From JBPRGH01 sp051418055 (GTDB taxonomy: Bacteria; Bacteroidota; Bacteroidia; Cytophagales; Cyclobacteriaceae): 64,000 bases of DNA. The stretch lies in contig JBPRGH010000103.1 in NCBI GenBank assembly GCA_051418055.1, positions 1 through 64,000 of the forward strand. Reading direction: 5' to 3'. Both the position numbers and the translations under genes were made by a program. Below the pieces are notes generated by a model that was not told the origin of the DNA, made no database searches, and worked only from the letters and a program-made list of their open reading frames with translations. Shown piece by piece: positions 45,878 through 54,900 of the stretch (positions are counted from its first letter, which is position 1; the number at the start of each line of letters is the position of its first letter).

Positions 45878-47664
45878 TAATCAACAATTTCTTCTGATTG
45901 CAGCTGCTTATCAAAAAGCTCCTTATAAAAGCCATTCTTTTCCAATAGCTGATCATGGGTACCTTTCTCTACTATTTTACCTTCATCCAGCACAATTATC
46001 TTATCTGCAAGTTTAGCAGATGATATACGATGGCTTATAATAATTGATGTCCGTCCTTTCATGATCCTTTTCATACTATTCAATATAGTATTCTCAGTTT
46101 TTGTATCAACCGCCGAAAGTGCATCATCTAATATCAGTATTTTAGGATTTCTGATCACTGCACGTGCTATTGAAACTCTTTGTTTCTGACCCCCTGAAAG
46201 TGTGATCCCCCTTTCACCAAGCATAGTATTAAAGCCTTTGGGGAATCGTTTAATGTTTTGATATACATCAGCTTCTTTAGCAGCTTTTATCACATCTTCC
46301 TCCGTAACCTCCTCAGCACCAAAAGCAATATTATTGTATATTGAGTCACTAAAAAGAAACACATCCTGTGGCACATATCCAACTTGCTTACGCAGGCTGA
46401 TCAGGTTATAATCTTTAATATTAATATCATCTACCTCTATTTTACCTTCGGTGGCATCATACATACGGGTAATAAGATTTGCAATAGTAGATTTCCCTGA
46501 GCCTGTTGTACCAATTACTGCCAATGAATTACCGGGATTTATTTCAAATGAGATATCCTTTAATGCCTGTACGCCAGATTCAGGATACATAAAAGAAACA
46601 TTATCAAAACGGACCTTGCCTTCTATTGGCTTCTCGAGTTCTTTTTGCGAAACAATATGAGTTTTAGTATGTAAAAATTCATTTACTCTTTTCTGTGAAG
46701 CCTCGGCACGTTGAATGATACTGCTTATCCATCCTAATGAAGTTACAGGCCACGTGAGAAGGTTGACATAGATGATAAATTCAGCAATATTACCGAAAGA
46801 TAAAGAGCCCTCAATAACTTCAGCGCTACCTGCATAAACGGTGAGGATTGTACTAAGCCCTATCAATCCAAGTATCAATGGAAAGAATAGCGACTGGACT
46901 TTTGTAAGAGCGAGTGATTTATCACGATAGATATCACTTTCATTTTTAAATTTATCGCCAGAATCTTTCTCCCTGTTAAAAGATTTCAATATACGGATAC
47001 CGGAAAAAGCTTCCTGAACATAAGTAGACAAACCCGATTGGCTTTCCTGAATTTCTTCGGACCGCTTATTAATTATATTATTCACATAATAAATACTTAC
47101 GGATAGCAGAGGTAATGGGATGAGGGCAAAAAGAGTAAGTTTAACATTTATGGACAACATTATAGGCACAAGCATCAATACGAGTATAATCATATTTATG
47201 CCATACATGATCGATGGGCCAAGGTACATCCGTATTTTGCTAACATCCTCCGAGATCCGGTTCATCAGGTCTCCTGTATTATTACGTCTGTAAAAACCTA
47301 AGGGAAGAGATTGATAATGAGCAAAAATTTCATTTTTAAGATCAAACTCTATAAGCCGGGACATTACTATTATTGTCTGCCGGACCATAAAAAGAAAAAC
47401 GCCACGCAGGAGTGCCATTACCAGAATAGCTGCTCCATAAATAAGTATGCTAATAGTAAACCCCTGGTATATATCGCTTTGAAGCTCCAGGCCTTCAAAA
47501 TTTCTGTAAATGCTTATATTATCTATAACCAGATTTATTGCGTACCGGACCAGCTGTGCAGGTAAGATCTGAAATATATTTGATATAATGGTAAAGACCA
47601 ACCCAAGGATCAGGTAATATTTATATTTGATCAGGTATTTATTAAGATAGCTTAATTCTTTCAT
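45877..47664 (-). CDS. MsbA-like ABC exporter (fused permease and ATPase)
   Basis: A 595-residue half-transporter: six membrane helices in about residues 15-310, then the nucleotide-binding domain. Walker A is GTTGSGKST, the Q-loop GYVPQDVFLF, the signature LSGGQKQR, Walker B ILILDDALSAVD and the switch His in IISHRIS. It works as a homo- or heterodimer at the inner membrane exporting lipids, drugs or peptides. Coupling with a VOC protein could hint at detoxification, but that is speculative. Confidence 0.94.
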   Translation of the reverse strand: MKELSYLNKYLIKYKYYLILGLVFTIISNIFQILPAQLVRYAINLVIDNISIYRNFEGLELQSDIYQGFTISILIYGAAILVMALLRGVFLFMVRQTIIVMSRLIEFDLKNEIFAHYQSLPLGFYRRNNTGDLMNRISEDVSKIRMYLGPSIMYGINMIILVLMLVPIMLSINVKLTLFALIPLPLLSVSIYYVNNIINKRSEEIQESQSGLSTYVQEAFSGIRILKSFNREKDSGDKFKNESDIYRDKSLALTKVQSLFFPLILGLIGLSTILTVYAGSAEVIEGSLSFGNIAEFIIYVNLLTWPVTSLGWISSIIQRAEASQKRVNEFLHTKTHIVSQKELEKPIEGKVRFDNVSFMYPESGVQALKDISFEINPGNSLAVIGTTGSGKSTIANLITRMYDATEGKIEVDDINIKDYNLISLRKQVGYVPQDVFLFSDSIYNNIAFGAEEVTEEDVIKAAKEADVYQNIKRFPKGFNTMLGERGITLSGGQKQRVSIARAVIRNPKILILDDALSAVDTKTENTILNSMKRIMKGRTSIIISHRISSAKLADKIIVLDEGKIVEKGTHDQLLEKNGFYKELFDKQLQSEEIVD

Positions 47665-47767
47665 TCAACGGCCTTCAAACCCACTTTATCTTTAAACATG
47701 CAAATATAGAACGGAAACAAAAAGAATAGGTTTTCTGCAATCGTTTTCATATAAAGATTTAAAGTTA

Positions 47768-47775
47768 TAATTTTG
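47768..47775 (+). promoter_or_regulatory. Bacteroidota -7 promoter element upstream of leucine dehydrogenase gene
   Basis: TAATTTTG matches TAnnTTTG, 54 nt before the ATG, with a TTTT tract at 47744-47747, 20 nt upstream, at the -33 position. Confidence 0.5.
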
Positions 47776-47829
47776 TGGCCAACTTAACCAGCCTAACGCT
47801 TGTGAGGCAGGTATTACCAGAATAAAAGT

Positions 47830-48933
47830 ATGATGCAAGTCAAAGAAATGGATAGAGTTGATGGTTTTTCGGTTTTCTCTTTAGCAACCGAAATGAATCA
47901 CGAACAGGTAGTTTTTTGTAATGACGAAGCTACGGGATTAAAAGCGATAATAGGTATTCATAATACCGTATTAGGGCCTGCACTAGGTGGAACCAGGATG
48001 TGGAATTACGCCTCTGAACAGGAAGCGGTAACTGATGTGTTAAGGCTTTCAAGGGGAATGACCTATAAAGCGGCAATCTCAGGATTAAATTTGGGAGGTG
48101 GAAAAGCCGTGATTATTGGTGATGTAGACAAGTTAAAGAATGAGGCTTTTATGCGTCGTTTTGGAAAATTTGTTAATAGCCTTAACGGAAAATACATCAC
48201 TGCCGAAGATGTTAATATGAAAACCCGCGACATGGAATTTATTGGCATGGAAACCAAGCATGTTACAGGTTTACCAGAGACTATGGGTGGTAGCGGAGAT
48301 CCTTCACCGGTTACAGCATATGGTGTTTATATTGGCATGAAAGCTACTGCAAAAAAGGTATTTGGTGATGAAAGCCTGAAAGGAAAAAAGGTACTTGTTC
48401 AGGGTGTCGGCCAGGTAGGCATGTATCTTGTAGGCCATTTAACAAAAGAAGGGGCCAAGGTTATGATCTCTGATATTGCAGAGAAAAAGGTTGCTCAGAT
48501 AGCAAAAGAACATAAAGCTGAAATTGTTGCCCCTGCAGATGTATTTGATACTGATATGGACATTTATGCTCCTTGTGCATTAGGTGCTACTTTAAATGAT
48601 GATACCATTCCAAAGCTGAAATGTAATATAATTGCCGGAGCAGCTAATAACCAGCTTAAAGATGAGAAGCGCCATGGTTATATGCTTGTAGACCGCAGCA
48701 TCACCTATGCACCGGATTTTTTAATCAATGCAGGTGGTCTGATAAATGTATATAATGAATATTTAGGAGGTTATAACAGGGACCGCGCCTACCAGCAGGC
48801 GGAGAAGATCTATGATACCTGTTTAAATATTTTTACAGTTGCTGAAGAGCGTGATATAACAACACAGGAAGCCGCTATTGAATTTGCAGAGAAAAGAATT
48901 AGTGACGTAGGTAAAATTAAATTAAGCAGATAA
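47830..48933 (+). CDS. Leucine (branched-chain amino acid) dehydrogenase
   Basis: A 367-residue NAD-dependent amino-acid dehydrogenase of the Glu/Leu/Phe/Val family. Substrate-binding and catalytic lysines are Lys80 (GMTYKAA) and Lys92 (LGGGKAV). The Rossmann motif is GVGQVG at 192-197. The PALGGTRMW and AGAANNQL segments are typical of leucine dehydrogenases. It interconverts branched-chain amino acids and 2-oxoacids, feeding branched fatty acid synthesis that is common in Bacteroidota. ATG codons at 47830 and 47833 are both possible. Confidence 0.93.
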   Translation: MMQVKEMDRVDGFSVFSLATEMNHEQVVFCNDEATGLKAIIGIHNTVLGPALGGTRMWNYASEQEAVTDVLRLSRGMTYKAAISGLNLGGGKAVIIGDVDKLKNEAFMRRFGKFVNSLNGKYITAEDVNMKTRDMEFIGMETKHVTGLPETMGGSGDPSPVTAYGVYIGMKATAKKVFGDESLKGKKVLVQGVGQVGMYLVGHLTKEGAKVMISDIAEKKVAQIAKEHKAEIVAPADVFDTDMDIYAPCALGATLNDDTIPKLKCNIIAGAANNQLKDEKRHGYMLVDRSITYAPDFLINAGGLINVYNEYLGGYNRDRAYQQAEKIYDTCLNIFTVAEERDITTQEAAIEFAEKRISDVGKIKLSR

Positions 48934-48977
48934 TTCCGGCAGCCAAACTTTGATGCCGGTCATACTGTTGTACATAC

Positions 48978-50117
48978 ATGCTTAATCGCAGAACTTTAAG
49001 AATAAAGGCAATGCAAACGGCATTTGCCCTGAGACAATGTAAAGAAGCTAACTTCGCAAATGCGTTGGAAAATATCCGGCAGGAATTCCTGCCGGACCTT
49101 AATTCCATGGAACCGCAGGATGCCGCTGGTTTAGCAGCCCAGGGTCTTGAAGCCCAGGAAATTTTTAAGAAAAGTTACACCCAGGCAAAACCTTCCGTAA
49201 CTGAAGGGTCTAATGAAAAAATTAACCGGGTGGTAAATTCTGAAATAGCAGAATACCATAAACTAAACGATAAGGATCAGCGGTTTTTGAAAAATCAAAT
49301 GATCATTACCGCCGAAACAGTTTATCATTATTACCTCCTCAACCTTCTGTTATTTGCTGAATTTGCGGATCTGGCTGAAAAAGATAAACGCCAGAACCAT
49401 CAGCATTTTATCGAAAATCCGGTAATCCGTAAAGTAAAAGAGCATCAGGAATTACAGGATCTTGCGGTAAGGCATAATCTAAGCTGGTCTGATAATGAAG
49501 ACATTGTGCGTCAGTGGTTCAGGGATTTTATAAAAACCGATGAGCACTATCAGGGTTTCAATAAAAAGGAATCTGTTACCTTTAGTGAAAGCAAGGAGCT
49601 GATCCAGCATCTTATAAAGAAAGTCCTTTTTCAAAAAGAGGTTATTGAAAGCTACTGGCAGGAAAAAGATATTTCCTGGAGTGAAGACAGATCAGTGGTT
49701 TTAAGCCTTCTTAAAAAAACTGTAAAGGAATTGGATGATCCTGAAGACAATCTCGAATTACAGGTGTTATCCTATAACTGGGACGATGACAAAGAATTTT
49801 TTAAAATTTTATGGGATAATTCTTTGGAGGCTGCGGATAAATACACAGATTTGATAGCTGAAAAAGCAAAAAACTGGGATGTTGAACGTTTAGCCACAAC
49901 AGATCGTATTATATTAGAGATGGCCATTGCCGAAATGATTATCTTCCCGAGTATTCCGGTGAAGGTTACCATTAACGAATACATTGAAGTGTCAAAACGT
50001 TACAGCACACCAAAAAGCAAGCAATTTATTAATGGTATGCTGGATGTAATTTCCAAGGAACTAATAAAGGAAGGGCATATCAAAAAGAGTGGCCGAGGTT
50101 TAATTGATAATAAATAA
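48978..50117 (+). CDS. nusB: Transcription antitermination factor NusB (long form)
   Basis: A 379-residue protein. The last 130 residues are a NusB domain (LATTDRIILEMAIAEMI, SIPVKVTINEYIEVSKRYS, FINGMLDVISKEL), which binds boxA RNA with NusE/S10 in rRNA antitermination. The long N-terminal region, beginning RRTLRIKAMQTAFALRQ, resembles a degenerate second NusB-like domain as seen in Bacteroidota. It heads a cluster with YtxH, DUF1573, YajC, YbbR and CoaE. Confidence 0.93.
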   Translation: MLNRRTLRIKAMQTAFALRQCKEANFANALENIRQEFLPDLNSMEPQDAAGLAAQGLEAQEIFKKSYTQAKPSVTEGSNEKINRVVNSEIAEYHKLNDKDQRFLKNQMIITAETVYHYYLLNLLLFAEFADLAEKDKRQNHQHFIENPVIRKVKEHQELQDLAVRHNLSWSDNEDIVRQWFRDFIKTDEHYQGFNKKESVTFSESKELIQHLIKKVLFQKEVIESYWQEKDISWSEDRSVVLSLLKKTVKELDDPEDNLELQVLSYNWDDDKEFFKILWDNSLEAADKYTDLIAEKAKNWDVERLATTDRIILEMAIAEMIIFPSIPVKVTINEYIEVSKRYSTPKSKQFINGMLDVISKELIKEGHIKKSGRGLIDNK

Positions 50118-50124
50118 CTAAAAT

Positions 50125-50433
50125 ATGAGTAAAGGTAATTTATTTATGGCTTTCCTTGCTGGCGCAGCTACAGGGACATTATTTGGAATTTTATATGCCC
50201 CGGATAAAGGATCAAACACAAGAGACAGATTGACCTATCGGCTTGATAAGTATAAAGTTATGCTTGAAGAGCTGGTAGAAGATCTTATTAGTGGAAAAGA
50301 TATAGAATTTAATGAAGCTAAGGATCATAGTCAAAAAGTTGTCAGTGATGCACGGGAAAAAGCAGAACGTCTTCTGGAAGACGTTGACCAGCTTCTTTCC
50401 CAAATAAAGAAGGATAAAAAAGAAGATCAATAA
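50125..50433 (+). CDS. YtxH-domain small membrane protein
   Basis: A 102-residue protein with one N-terminal membrane helix containing GAATGTLFGILYAPDKG, the YtxH signature, followed by a charged coiled-coil tail (SDAREKAERLLEDVDQLLSQIKK). It follows nusB by 7 nt and probably belongs to its operon. YtxH proteins are envelope or stress-related in other bacteria, without a firm biochemical role. Confidence 0.85.
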   Translation: MSKGNLFMAFLAGAATGTLFGILYAPDKGSNTRDRLTYRLDKYKVMLEELVEDLISGKDIEFNEAKDHSQKVVSDAREKAERLLEDVDQLLSQIKKDKKEDQ

Positions 50434-50501
50434 GGAACGATTTATAAAAATCAGTAGTTTTACCTCTGTTGAAAAGAACAATATAATTTAACGCACTAAA
50501 A

Positions 50502-51044
50502 ATGAATCTGATCAAATTATTATTTATTGCATTTTTTGCCGTTGCCACTGTAGCATGCAGTGACCGCGATGCTGAAAAAAGAATTGCAGAACTTGAGAGC
50601 AGGCTGGCAGAAATAGAAGGCCAGAATTCTCCAAAAACGCCTACTAAAGTTCAGGCTGAACCTGAAGTAAAACCTGAAGGGCCTCTTCCGGCGTTCACTT
50701 TCACCGAAACAGAGTATGATTTTGGGACTATCAATGAAGGTGATAAAGTAAAGCATACATTTACTTTCACTAATACAGGAGATGCTGCTTTGATCATTCA
50801 AAATGCATCAGGTTCTTGTGGATGTACGGTACCTACCTATTCTAAAGAGCCTATTGCTCCGGGAGAGTCGGGTGAAATTGTTGCTGAATTTAATAGTAAA
50901 GGTCAAAAGAACCAGCAGATTAAAACAGTAAGGGTAACCGCAAATACCTGGCCGAAGCAGCATACGCTTAAAATAAGAGCTATGGTAACTCCTTTAGAAG
51001 CTACTACTACTACTGAAGCTAGCTCAGGACCTGTAAGAAAATAG
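50502..51044 (+). CDS. DUF1573 lipoprotein
   Basis: A 180-residue lipoprotein (lipobox TVACS, Cys19). A short coiled coil (AEKRIAELESRLAEIEG) leads to a DUF1573 Ig-like domain with YDFGTINEGDKVKHTFTF, GSCGCTVP and IAPGESGEI. The domain is abundant in Bacteroidota and resembles ASPM-SPD-2-Hydin type beta sandwiches. Its place between ytxH and yajC is conserved in the phylum. A strong terminator follows, so yajC is probably transcribed separately. Confidence 0.88.
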   Translation: MNLIKLLFIAFFAVATVACSDRDAEKRIAELESRLAEIEGQNSPKTPTKVQAEPEVKPEGPLPAFTFTETEYDFGTINEGDKVKHTFTFTNTGDAALIIQNASGSCGCTVPTYSKEPIAPGESGEIVAEFNSKGQKNQQIKTVRVTANTWPKQHTLKIRAMVTPLEATTTTEASSGPVRK

Positions 51045-51068
51045 CCAAAATTTCAAAAATATTAAAAT

Positions 51069-51108
51069 AAAACATCCCAACTACGTAAGTGGTTGGGATG
51101 TTTTGTTT
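51069..51108 (+). terminator. Intrinsic terminator after DUF1573 gene
   Basis: A 13-bp stem (51069-51081 with 51092-51104) can extend inward to a GTAA tetraloop at 51085-51088. The right arm runs into TTTTGTTT. Confidence 0.88.
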
Positions 51109-51117
51109 ATAATCTTA

Positions 51118-51125
51118 TACTTTTG
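51118..51125 (+). promoter_or_regulatory. Bacteroidota -7 promoter element upstream of yajC
   Basis: TACTTTTG matches TAnnTTTG, between the terminator and the yajC ATG, 21 nt from the latter. This supports a new transcription unit starting here. Confidence 0.5.
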
Positions 51126-51146
51126 CGAGAATAAATTTTAGAACTT

Positions 51147-51470
51147 ATGTTTAAACCATTTTTACTACAAGCAACTTCTCCTGAGGGAGGGGGTGTCGTT
51201 ATGCAGATTATCTTTTTTGTAGGTATCGCATTGGTCTTTTACTTTTTTATGATCAGACCTCAGCAAAAAAAGCAAAAAGAACAAAAGTCATTTGTTGAGA
51301 ATCTTAAAAGAGGTGACAATGTGGTGACTATAGGTGGTATTCATGGAAAGGTATTAAGTGTGTCAGATACTACTGTTGTTGTTGAAGCAGATAAAGGATG
51401 CAAATTAACGGTATCTAAATCTGCTGTGTCTCAGGAAGCAAGCAAACAAATTTCCAGAACTGAAGCATGA
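51147..51470 (+). CDS. yajC: Preprotein translocase accessory subunit YajC
   Basis: A 107-residue protein with one membrane helix (IIFFVGIALVFYFFMI) followed by RPQQKKQKEQKSF and the GDNVVTIGGIHGKV segment diagnostic of YajC. It associates with SecDF at the Sec translocon. Its stop overlaps the YbbR-domain gene start (ATGA). The N-terminal LLQATSPEGGG region is a typical short leader in Bacteroidota YajC. Confidence 0.94.
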   Translation: MFKPFLLQATSPEGGGVVMQIIFFVGIALVFYFFMIRPQQKKQKEQKSFVENLKRGDNVVTIGGIHGKVLSVSDTTVVVEADKGCKLTVSKSAVSQEASKQISRTEA

Positions 51471-52420
51471 AAGCATTTGAGAAAATAGACAGTTTCGTCA
51501 GGCGCTATAGCGATGTGCGCGTGATACTGCTGTGTTTTCTCGCTGCTACTACATTCTGGTTCTTCAATGCTTTAAATGACACTTATTCTGCCAGTATAAA
51601 TTATCCTATAACTTTTAGTTATAATGAGGAGGATTATATTGTTATGGAGGAGCTACCTGATGAAGTATATCTCAACCTTGAGGGCATTGGCTGGAATCTT
51701 TTTCGCAAAAGCCTTGGAATAAAAGTTACTCCCCTAAGGATTTATCTTGAAGAGCCTTCTGAGATTAACGTAATCGCAGGATCTTCCTTGCCTGCCATTA
51801 TTTCCGATCAACTGGCTGAATTCAACCTGAACTATGTCCTTACCGACAGTTTATATATTAAAATCGATCGAAAAGTTAAAAAGACTTTTATAGTTAAAAT
51901 TGATAGTGCGGCAATAAATGTTGCTGAGGATCATATTATCACCAGCCCGATTTCATTTAATCCTGATTCTGTAACATTAGTAGGACCTGCTTCTATCTTA
52001 GAACCAATTGGGGATACACTGGTGCTAAATATACCGGAGAATAAGATCTCTTCTGATTATGATGAAGAAGTACCTATCACTTTTAACAAAAATGAACTCG
52101 TTCGAAAGCAACCTGAATTTATTAGTGTGGGCTTTAATGTTGAGGAGCTTATCGAAAGGGAGCTGGAAGTGAATGTCAAAGCCACTAACCTTCCCCGCCA
52201 GTTAATCCTGGCAGATTCTCTTGTAAATGTAGAGATAAGAGTTAAAGAATCTAGATTAGGCGAATTAACACCTGAGGATATTGATGTTGTTGCTGATTTT
52301 AGAAACTTTAACCCTGAGGATTCTACCATAATACCTACTGTTCGTTTTTATCCTAACTATGTAAATTCTGTGCAGGTAGATACTGTTGGTTTAAAAGTAA
52401 CCCGGAAAAAAACGAATTGA
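51467..52420 (+). CDS. YbbR-domain (CdaR-like) membrane-anchored protein
   Basis: A 317-residue protein. A single N-terminal anchor (VRVILLCFLAATTFWFFNAL) precedes extracytoplasmic YbbR-like domains, with repeated YPITFSYN- and VTLVGPASILEPI-type strands. In Firmicutes CdaR regulates the diadenylate cyclase CdaA; no cyclase gene is seen here. In Bacteroidota this gene is regularly placed between yajC and coaE. Overlaps of 4 nt on both sides show translational coupling. Confidence 0.88.
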   Translation: MKAFEKIDSFVRRYSDVRVILLCFLAATTFWFFNALNDTYSASINYPITFSYNEEDYIVMEELPDEVYLNLEGIGWNLFRKSLGIKVTPLRIYLEEPSEINVIAGSSLPAIISDQLAEFNLNYVLTDSLYIKIDRKVKKTFIVKIDSAAINVAEDHIITSPISFNPDSVTLVGPASILEPIGDTLVLNIPENKISSDYDEEVPITFNKNELVRKQPEFISVGFNVEELIERELEVNVKATNLPRQLILADSLVNVEIRVKESRLGELTPEDIDVVADFRNFNPEDSTIIPTVRFYPNYVNSVQVDTVGLKVTRKKTN

Positions 52421-53016
52421 GCCAGCCGCTAAAAATAGGTGTAACCGGAGGTATTGGCTCTGGAAAATCATTGGTTTGTCGTATATTTTCTAAACTTGGA
52501 GTTCCTGTTTATTATGCTGACGATCGTGCAAAATGGCTGATGGCTAATGATGCTGATTTAAAGAGTAAAATAATAGCTGCTTTTGGCTCCAAAAGCTATA
52601 ATCCTGACTCTACACTTAATAGAAGTTATCTTTCCAAAAAAGCCTTTAATGACCCGGAGCAATTGAAAAAGCTAAATAACATTGTCCACCCGGCAGTAGG
52701 GCAAGATTTTAAAAATTTCAGTGAAGCCAATCAGGATAAAAAGTATATAATAAAAGAGGCGGCTTTAATTTTTGAATCGGGTGCTTATAAAAATCTTGAT
52801 TTTACCATTAACATCTACGCGTCAGAGAGAGCCAGGGTTGAACGGGTATTAAAAAGGGATCCACAGCGTGACAGTAATGAGATAAAAGCTATTATCGATA
52901 AACAACTAAAAGACGAGGAGCGGAGTCAACTTTCTGATTTCGAAATAAAAAATGATGGAGAGCACCTGATTATTCCTCAGGTGCTGGATCTCCATCACAA
53001 ATTCCTGTCTCTATAG
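52417..53016 (+). CDS. coaE: Dephospho-CoA kinase
   Basis: A 199-residue P-loop kinase that catalyses the last step of CoA synthesis. The Walker A is GGIGSGKS at 11-18; VPVYYADDRAKWLM and the lid region RVLKRDPQRD complete the family picture. The start is a TTG at 52417, overlapping the YbbR gene stop (TTGA), which places the P-loop at the usual distance from the N-terminus. It ends 2 nt from the convergent secreted-protein gene. Confidence 0.94.
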   Translation: MSQPLKIGVTGGIGSGKSLVCRIFSKLGVPVYYADDRAKWLMANDADLKSKIIAAFGSKSYNPDSTLNRSYLSKKAFNDPEQLKKLNNIVHPAVGQDFKNFSEANQDKKYIIKEAALIFESGAYKNLDFTINIYASERARVERVLKRDPQRDSNEIKAIIDKQLKDEERSQLSDFEIKNDGEHLIIPQVLDLHHKFLSL

Positions 53017-53018
53017 AA

Positions 53019-53612
53019 TTACAGAATTACTTTTTTTAGTACTTTGCTGTTGCCATTTGTTACTTCCACAATATAATCTTTAACATCAGCATTCTTTAAA
53101 ATAAATACTTTGCTAAAGGAAGGGTTTACATCAGCAGAAGACTGGTGAACCAGTTTTCCATGAGCATTATAAATTTTTATAGAGAAGATATCTTTTTCAC
53201 CAGAAATCGCTGTGAAGATAAATTTTTCTTCATCTTCTTGATTTTTGGTGATCTTTACAAGCTGAAAGTCCGGTGAATGAAGATTAGCACCTTTTACAAA
53301 TTCTTCTTTTGTAGTGACACCGTCAATAGTTATTTCCAGGAAATATTTACCATCTTTCAGAGAAGACAGGTCGTAAGGGCGTAAAAATTTAGCGCTGTTT
53401 ATTCTTTCCGAAAAAAGAACTGTCCCATTGCTGTTAAAGATTTTTACTCTTACATTCTTCACCTCCTCAGAGGTATAAAAAAGCTCAAGCTTTTTACCCT
53501 GATCCTTAACTATCAGATTGTAGTTTTTGGAGACGTTTTCATTTGCATTAGCCATAAAAGTTGTACCTGCCAGGAACAAGATGGCCACCATTGAAATTAA
53601 CTGTTTTTTCAT
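53019..53612 (-). CDS. Secreted protein made of two T9SS-sorting-domain-like modules
   Basis: A 197-residue exported protein. A signal peptide to about residue 23 (MANANENV) is followed by two beta-rich modules, about 30-110 and 115-197. Each has the pattern of T9SS C-terminal domains: VRVKIFNSNGTVLFSERIN...LSSLKDGKYFLEI and FSIKIYNAHGKLVHQSSADV...DYIVEVTNGN. No other domain is present. It may be a free-standing CTD-like/DUF3244-type envelope protein. A true sorting role is unproven because the PNP motif before the module is missing. Confidence 0.78.
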   Translation of the reverse strand: MKKQLISMVAILFLAGTTFMANANENVSKNYNLIVKDQGKKLELFYTSEEVKNVRVKIFNSNGTVLFSERINSAKFLRPYDLSSLKDGKYFLEITIDGVTTKEEFVKGANLHSPDFQLVKITKNQEDEEKFIFTAISGEKDIFSIKIYNAHGKLVHQSSADVNPSFSKVFILKNADVKDYIVEVTNGNSKVLKKVIL

Positions 53613-53812
53613 AAAAATAATTTTGAGTTTTTGACAATGGTCTTTTACGAGATATTAAAGAAAAAGATTTATTTTTCTTTTTTTTCTTACATCTATAATG
53701 ACAGCATTTATGCTTTACAGCTGGCAATCCAGTTTATTATAAACAGGAATATATTGCATTATTTAACAGCAGTAGCAGTTTTTCAGGTAAAAATGAAGAT
53801 GAAAAAAATTTC

Positions 53813-54898
53813 TTAATCTTCTTTTGAAATATTTTTATCTACATCCTTTTTCTTTACAATAAAAACTCTCTGGATCCACTTTGGCAATAAGAATGCACCA
53901 ATGATAAGATAAGGGTAATAAGAGATTGCACGCCATAGGATGGCTACTCCAAATGCATACTCGCCAAGGTAGATATCAAAAAAGCGAGGGAAAAAATATT
54001 CAGCTGTGCCGCTACTTCCTGGTGTCGGAGAGAAAAGCATCACAATCCACAGGATCAGGTGTTTACCAAATATAGTTACATGTTCAAGAATACTGACTTT
54101 ATCAGTATAAGCCATTATAAGAAAATTTAATATGGTATACCGGCACACCCACGCGACTATGGTAGCCATAGAAATTTTTAGCCAGTAACGTTTTTTTCTG
54201 CCCTTAATATAAGATGATGCCCACATCACCTCATTTCCGTGCTGGTAGGCTGCATATCTCCAGCGCCTTAAAAACCCAATGGAAGTAATTTTTATCAATA
54301 CCCACTTAAAAAGCCGGGGCTTGTAAAATAAGGCAAGCGCCATAATCAGGGTATAAAAAGCAATTAGAGAATAGCTGGTTATAAATATGGCCGGGAGGCT
54401 TTTGCCTAATTTTGTTTCAGCATCGGCAATATTGGGAAGGATATCACCCATACTTATCAATAAAGCTATTGTGGCGGCTACAACAAAAAACATGTTATCC
54501 AGAATAGCCGTAAGCATAACATAAGCCAGTGACTTACCAAGATTTATCCCTTCCTTTAGCAGAATAAAAACGGCCACCGGTGTACCGCCAACTACGGTAG
54601 GTGTAACAGCAGAAGCAAACTCCCAAAGCAAAATAACATAAACGCTGCCGGTCCAGGTGATCTCTTCATCAGTTAATACCCGTATCCGATAGATATATGC
54701 GGCCTCTTTCAAAAATAAAGTTAAAAAAGCCAGCACTACCGGCCATGCCTCCGCCTGAAAAATGAGATTAAGCTTTTTCCCATCGATATCTTCATCGGTG
54801 AGGATCATGATAACAATAAAACCTATACCTATAGCAGCAGGTAGCCAAGCCTTTCGTGGGTTTAAAGTTTTTAGTATTTTCTGTGGCTCAAGATGCAT
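53813..54898 (-). CDS. YbhN/UPF0104-type flippase-like membrane protein
   Basis: A 361-residue integral membrane protein with about eight helices, of the lysylphosphatidylglycerol synthase TM-region/UPF0104 family. The SAVTPTVVGGTPVAVFIL and PTPGSSGTAEYFF motifs are characteristic. Members move or flip lipids, or synthesise lipid modifications when fused to a transferase; no transferase domain is present here. It starts 2 nt after the scpA stop, in the same transcript. Confidence 0.9.
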   Translation of the reverse strand: MHLEPQKILKTLNPRKAWLPAAIGIGFIVIMILTDEDIDGKKLNLIFQAEAWPVVLAFLTLFLKEAAYIYRIRVLTDEEITWTGSVYVILLWEFASAVTPTVVGGTPVAVFILLKEGINLGKSLAYVMLTAILDNMFFVVAATIALLISMGDILPNIADAETKLGKSLPAIFITSYSLIAFYTLIMALALFYKPRLFKWVLIKITSIGFLRRWRYAAYQHGNEVMWASSYIKGRKKRYWLKISMATIVAWVCRYTILNFLIMAYTDKVSILEHVTIFGKHLILWIVMLFSPTPGSSGTAEYFFPRFFDIYLGEYAFGVAILWRAISYYPYLIIGAFLLPKWIQRVFIVKKKDVDKNISKED

Positions 54899-54900
54899 AT

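Noticed and set aside
48936..48959. Short CCGGCA...TGCCGG inverted repeat between the leucine dehydrogenase gene and nusB.
   Set aside because: The arms are only 6 nt and no T-run follows, so a terminator cannot be supported.
53631..53816. A 61-residue frame on the plus strand in the 200-nt gap upstream of the two-module secreted protein gene.
   Set aside because: Composition is AT-driven (Phe, Tyr, Ile rich), it has no recognisable start context and it overlaps the 3' end of the opposite gene.
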